Shown: in pieces, positions 60,383 through 64,000 of the stretch | How the letters are laid out: every line of letters starts with the position of its first letter | How positions within the stretch are numbered: the first letter of the stretch is position 1 | Assembly (NCBI RefSeq): GCF_900292015.1 | Contig: NZ_LR130759.1 | Span: 2,480,001 to 2,544,000 of the forward strand | Length of the DNA stretch: 64,000 bases | DNA from: Mycobacterium basiliense | Lineage (GTDB): Bacteria > Actinomycetota > Actinomycetes > Mycobacteriales > Mycobacteriaceae | Direction of reading: 5' to 3' | The notes under the pieces: generated by a model | What the model was told of the DNA's origin: nothing | The model's input: only the letters and a program-made list of their open reading frames with translations | Database searches by the model: none | Translations under genes and position numbers: made by a program

Positions 60383-61585
60383 CTAGCGGGCCACGATCAC
60401 CGATGAGCCGTGCCCGAATAGGCCCTGATTGGCGGTCACGCCCACCCGCGCCCCTTCCACCTGCCGGCCGGTGGCCTGACCGCGCAGCTGCCACGTCAGC
60501 TCGCAGACCTGAGCGATGGCCTGGGCGGGGATCGCTTCACCGAAGCACGCCAGCCCGCCGGATGGATTTACCGGGACCTTGCCGCCGAGCGTGGTCGCGC
60601 CGCTGCGCAGCAGCTCCTCCGCCGAGCCCTTGGGACACAGTCCTAGATGTTCATACCAGTCGAGTTCCAACGCGGTGGATAGGTCGTACACCTCGGCCAA
60701 GCTCAGATCTTCCGGCCCGATACCGGCTTCGGCGTAGGCCGCGTCCAGGATCTGATCTTTGAAGACCCGGCCGGGTGCGGCCACCGCTGCGGTGGAATCG
60801 GTTGCGATATCCGGTAATTCGGGCAGGTGTTGCGGATAGCGCGGGGTCACAGTGCTGACTGCCCGCACCGAGGGCACCCCATCGAGTGAGCCGCAGTGCT
60901 CGCGGGCAAACTTTGCGCTGGCTACGACCAGCGCCGCGGCACCGTCAGAGGTGGCGCAGATATCCAGCAAGCGCAACGGCTCGGCCACCACCTGGCTAGC
61001 CAGCACGTCCTCGACCGATACCTCTTTGCGGTAGCGGGCATTCGGGTTCTGCAGCCCATGTCGAGAGTTCTTGACCTTCACTCGGGCGAAGTCCTCGAGG
61101 GTGGCGCCGTAGAGGTCCATCCGGCGCCGGGCCAGCAGCGCGAAATACACCGGATTGGTGGCCCCGATCAGGTGGAATCGTTGCCAATCGGGGTCGCTCT
61201 TTCGCTCACCGCCTACCGGGGCGAAAAAGCCCTTGGGGGTGGTGTCGGCGCCAATGACGAGTGCGACGTCGCAGAACCCGGCCAGGATCTGGGCACGGGC
61301 ACTCTGTAGCGCCTGCGAACCGCTGGCACACGCCGCGTAACTCGAGCTGACCGGTACGCCGTTCCAGCCGAGTTTCTGTGCGAACGTGGCGCCCGCGACA
61401 AAGCCCGGATAGCCATTGCGGATGGTGTCTGCGCCAGCCACTAGCTGGATCTGGGGCCAGTCCAGGCCGGCCTCGCGCAGGGCGGCGCGGGCGGCGACCA
61501 CTCCGTACTCGGTGAAGTCGTTACCCCATTTGCCCCATGGGTGCATTCCGGCGCCGAGAATGTAGAGCGGCTCGGGGGTACTCAT
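60383..61585 (-). CDS. thiolase-fold (SCPx/Ltp-like) enzyme (Rv1627c-like)
   Basis: 400 residues. Thiolase superfamily: N-terminal LYILGAGMHPWGKWG, the Cys at residue 86 in SSYAACASGSQAL, and the C-terminal GGLACFGEAIPAQ and TANQGLFGHGS. In the place of the usual GHPxGA histidine it has GEAIPA, seen in non-condensing, Ltp-like members. ATG 61585 has GGAGG and overlaps the DUF35 gene stop by 4 bases, so the two are coupled, as in Ltp-ChsH2 type complexes of sterol side-chain breakdown. The exact reaction is unknown. Confidence 0.87.
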   Translation of the reverse strand: MSTPEPLYILGAGMHPWGKWGNDFTEYGVVAARAALREAGLDWPQIQLVAGADTIRNGYPGFVAGATFAQKLGWNGVPVSSSYAACASGSQALQSARAQILAGFCDVALVIGADTTPKGFFAPVGGERKSDPDWQRFHLIGATNPVYFALLARRRMDLYGATLEDFARVKVKNSRHGLQNPNARYRKEVSVEDVLASQVVAEPLRLLDICATSDGAAALVVASAKFAREHCGSLDGVPSVRAVSTVTPRYPQHLPELPDIATDSTAAVAAPGRVFKDQILDAAYAEAGIGPEDLSLAEVYDLSTALELDWYEHLGLCPKGSAEELLRSGATTLGGKVPVNPSGGLACFGEAIPAQAIAQVCELTWQLRGQATGRQVEGARVGVTANQGLFGHGSSVIVAR

Positions 61586-62022
61586 GCGATCCTCCACGCG
61601 TAGACCATGCGCTCGACGCCCTCGTCGTCGGTGAACAACGGCATGATGGTCAGCTCCATCTCCATACCCACCTTCAGATCCGTAGCCAGCGTGCCGTCAA
61701 CCACCTTGCCCAGCACGATCAGCCCTTCTTCGGCGAGTTCCACTGCGGCAACCGCGAACGGTTCAAAGGGATCCTGCGTGGGATACGGCGGTGGCGGTGC
61801 GTACCGGTTTTCCGTGTAGCTCCACAACTTTCCCCGGTTCGACAAGGCAACGGGCTCTAGTGCATCGCCCGCGCAAGCGGGGTTGGGGCAATTGTTTTTG
61901 CGGGGCGGAAACACGTAGGTACCGCATCCGGGGCACTTGCTGCCGATCAGATGGGGATTGCCGGCGTCGTCGGTGGCGAACCATCCGGTAATGGCGGGTT
62001 CTTGATTGGTGACCTCTGGCAC
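61582..62022 (-). CDS. DUF35 / OB-fold acyl-CoA-binding protein with zinc ribbon (Rv1628c-like)
   Basis: 146 residues from GTG. A rubredoxin-like zinc ribbon has CPGCGTYVFPPRKNNCPNPAC (Cys at 30, 33, 44 and 49 by my count) followed by an OB-fold with GKLWSYTENRY and FAVAAVELAEEGLIVLG. DUF35 proteins pair with thiolase-fold enzymes and bind acyl-CoA. Directly upstream of the thiolase-fold gene, coupled by ATGA. Confidence 0.88.
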   Translation of the reverse strand: MPEVTNQEPAITGWFATDDAGNPHLIGSKCPGCGTYVFPPRKNNCPNPACAGDALEPVALSNRGKLWSYTENRYAPPPPYPTQDPFEPFAVAAVELAEEGLIVLGKVVDGTLATDLKVGMEMELTIMPLFTDDEGVERMVYAWRIA

Positions 62023-62126
62023 CGTGCCAGCCTACCCAGCGGTGCCGCAAAACTGAAACGTGTTGCAGTTTTGCCCGAAGCTGTGGTGGGCCCGGTTCGG
62101 GCGCACGGCCCGTCGCACCGGGTGCA

Positions 62127-62132
62127 TAGAGT
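62127..62132 (+). promoter_or_regulatory. -10 element for leaderless polA transcript
   Basis: TAGAGT lies 7 bases before the GTG at 62140, the same hexamer and spacing as at 1363. No Shine-Dalgarno is present. Confidence 0.6.
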
Positions 62133-62139
62133 GTGTGCC

Positions 62140-64000
62140 GTGAGTGCCGTGACTACTGCCGCTAAGTCCAGCCAGGATCAAGCCCAGCCGACACTGATGT
62201 TGCTGGACGGCAATTCGCTGGCGTTCCGTGCGTTCTACGCACTGCCTGCGGAGAACTTCAAGACCCGCGGCGGGTTGACCACCAACGCCGTTTACGGGTT
62301 CACCGCGATGCTGATCAACCTGCTACGCGACGAAGCACCATCGCATATCGCCGCGGCGTTCGATGTATCCAGAAAGACTTTCCGCGCGGAGCGCTACCCG
62401 GACTACAAGGCCAACCGGTCAGCGACGCCCGACGAATTTCACGGACAGATCGACATCACCAAGGAAGTCCTAGGCGCGCTGGGCATCACGGTGCTCGCTG
62501 AACCGGGGTTCGAGGCCGACGACATCATCGCGACGTTGGCCACCCAGGCCGAACGCGAGGGCTATCGGGTGCTGGTCATTACCGGCGACCGGGACTCATT
62601 GCAGCTGGTCAGCGATGACGTGACCGTGTTGTACCCGCGCAAGGGGGTCAGTGAACTCACCCGCTTCACCCCCGAGGCTGTCGTCGAGAAATACGGGCTC
62701 ACGCCGAGTCAGTATCCGGATTTCGCCGCGCTGCGCGGTGACCCCAGCGACAACTTGCCCGGCATTCCGGGGGTGGGCGAGAAAACAGCGTCGAAGTGGA
62801 TCATCGAGTACGGATCGCTGAAGTCGCTGGTCGACAACATCGACTCGGTGCGCGGCAAGGTTGGCGACGCGTTGCGGGCGCACGTGGCCAATGTCGTCCT
62901 CAATCGTGACCTCACCGAGCTGGTGCGCGACGTCCCACTGGCACAAACGCCGGACGCGCTGCGGCTGCAGCCCTGGGACCGCGACCACATCCACCGGCTC
63001 TTCGACGACCTGGAGTTCCGGGTGTTGCGCGACCGGCTGTTCGACACGTTGGCGGCCGTAGAACCCGAGGTTGACCAGGGGTTCGACGTTCGCGGCGGGG
63101 CACTGGAGTCCGGCTCGGTGGCGCAGTGGCTCGCCGAGCACGCCAGCGACGGGCGCCGCTCCGGCCTTACGGTCATGGGCACTCATCAGCCCTACGGTGG
63201 GGATGCGACTGCCGTGGCTATTGCGGCCGCTGACGGGGAGGGCGGCTACGTCGATACCAGCACGGTGACTCCCGAGGACGACGCAGCGTTGGCGGATTGG
63301 TTGGCCGACCCGGCGAAACCCAAAGCCCTGCATGAGGCGAAGCTGGCTATGCACGACCTGGGGGGGCGGGGTTGGACGCTTGCGGGCGTGGCCTCCGATA
63401 CGGCGCTGGCGGCCTACCTGGTCCGGCCGGGTCAGCGCAGCTTTACCCTCGACGATCTTTCGCTGCGCTACCTGCGACGCGAGCTGCGGGCGGAAACGCC
63501 TGAACAACAACAGCTTTCACTTCTTGACGACGATACTGACGTGCAGGCAATCCAAACACTGATCCTGCGGGCCCGGGCGGTTACTGACCTGGCCGACGCG
63601 CTGGACGCCGAGCTGGTCCGCATCGCCTCCACCGCCTTGCTAGGTGAGATGGAATTGCCGGTTCAGCGGGTACTAGCAGGCATGGAAGCCGCCGGTATCG
63701 CTGTCGACTTACGGCTGCTGACGGAGCTGCAAAGCCAGTTCGGCGACCAGATTCGCGACGCGGCCGAGGCCGCGTATGCCGTAATCGGCAAGCAGATCAA
63801 TTTGGGATCACCCAAACAGCTGCAGGTGGTGTTGTTCGACGAGCTTGGGATGCCGAAGACCAAGCGGACGAAGACCGGCTACACCACCGACGCCGACGCG
63901 CTGCAGTCGTTGTTCGACAAGACCGGACACCCGTTTCTTCAGCATCTGCTGGCCCACCGCGACGTCACCCGGTTGAAAGTCACCGTTGACGGCTTGCTGA
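62140..64000 (+). CDS. polA: DNA polymerase I, N-terminal part (runs off window)
   Basis: 620 codons visible of about 900. 5'-nuclease domain about 20-300: LLDGNSLAFRAFYALP, PDYKANR, GFEADDIIATLA, VLVITGDRDSLQLV, ALRGDPSDNLPGIPGVGEKTA. The middle 3'-5' exonuclease-like domain (about 320-510) lacks the usual acidic catalytic residues as in mycobacterial Pol I. The polymerase domain begins near 520 (ELPVQRVLAGMEAAGI, INLGSPKQLQVVLFDELG). It repairs and fills gaps in DNA. GTG 62140 is chosen on promoter spacing; GTG 62149 is also in frame. Confidence 0.96.
   Translation, partial: MSAVTTAAKSSQDQAQPTLMLLDGNSLAFRAFYALPAENFKTRGGLTTNAVYGFTAMLINLLRDEAPSHIAAAFDVSRKTFRAERYPDYKANRSATPDEFHGQIDITKEVLGALGITVLAEPGFEADDIIATLATQAEREGYRVLVITGDRDSLQLVSDDVTVLYPRKGVSELTRFTPEAVVEKYGLTPSQYPDFAALRGDPSDNLPGIPGVGEKTASKWIIEYGSLKSLVDNIDSVRGKVGDALRAHVANVVLNRDLTELVRDVPLAQTPDALRLQPWDRDHIHRLFDDLEFRVLRDRLFDTLAAVEPEVDQGFDVRGGALESGSVAQWLAEHASDGRRSGLTVMGTHQPYGGDATAVAIAAADGEGGYVDTSTVTPEDDAALADWLADPAKPKALHEAKLAMHDLGGRGWTLAGVASDTALAAYLVRPGQRSFTLDDLSLRYLRRELRAETPEQQQLSLLDDDTDVQAIQTLILRARAVTDLADALDAELVRIASTALLGEMELPVQRVLAGMEAAGIAVDLRLLTELQSQFGDQIRDAAEAAYAVIGKQINLGSPKQLQVVLFDELGMPKTKRTKTGYTTDADALQSLFDKTGHPFLQHLLAHRDVTRLKVTVDGLL

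Overview
The window is a 64 kb chromosomal segment from a slow-growing Mycobacterium close to, but not within, the M. tuberculosis complex. This rests on high GC, many GTG/TTG starts, leaderless-type promoters, and a gene order that follows H37Rv Rv1551/Rv1558 to Rv1629 almost gene for gene. The proteins resemble the H37Rv ones as I remember them without being identical. Comparisons with H37Rv are from memory, and I cannot name the species.

Layout. 1-3137: end of a PlsB-type acyltransferase, a small membrane protein, a deazaflavin-dependent nitroreductase-like protein and ilvA. 3138-5147: a divergent pair (FMN-binding PPOX-family protein and MocR-type regulator) where H37Rv has vapBC11. 5168-11376: treX-treY-treZ (trehalose from glycogen). 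11477-15358: acyltransferase, the peptidoglycan-binding RipD and a membrane protein. 15457-21275: biotin block bioA-bioF-bioD-(2H phosphoesterase)-bioB-bsaP-DUF2567, without the phiRv1 prophage found here in H37Rv. 21282-27220: a lipase-like protein, then nrtR divergent from nadA-nadB-nadC with an inverted-repeat operator between them. 27276-34207: F420-type protein, then the histidine operon hisD-hisC-hisB-hisH-priA-impA-hisF-hisI.

34212-38060: a receptor-like Ser/Thr kinase with an extracytoplasmic TPM domain, chaA, bcpB and a 59-bp tandem repeat. 38086-46227: tryptophan block trpE-(Trp-associated membrane protein)-trpC-trpB-trpA, then lgt with a very long acidic tail, a TM2 protein and a DUF2752 protein. 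46333-51446: secreted cutinase, pykA, tesB-type thioesterase and a DUF2156 membrane protein. 51385-57284: cytochrome bd operon cydA-cydB-cydD-cydC. 57384-62022: HdeD-like protein, membrane adenylyl cyclase, a tRNA with CAA anticodon, the ANTAR regulator pdtaR, and a thiolase-fold/DUF35 pair. 62140-64000: start of polA.

The biosynthetic units share metabolites: PriA in the his operon is expected to supply the TrpF step missing from the trp block, and NrtR is expected to tie nadABC to NAD status. Accessory content is modest (kinase-TPM fusion, MocR/PPOX pair, extra cutinase, expanded Lgt and RipD tails, minisatellite). I saw no insertion sequence, prophage, CRISPR array or rRNA.
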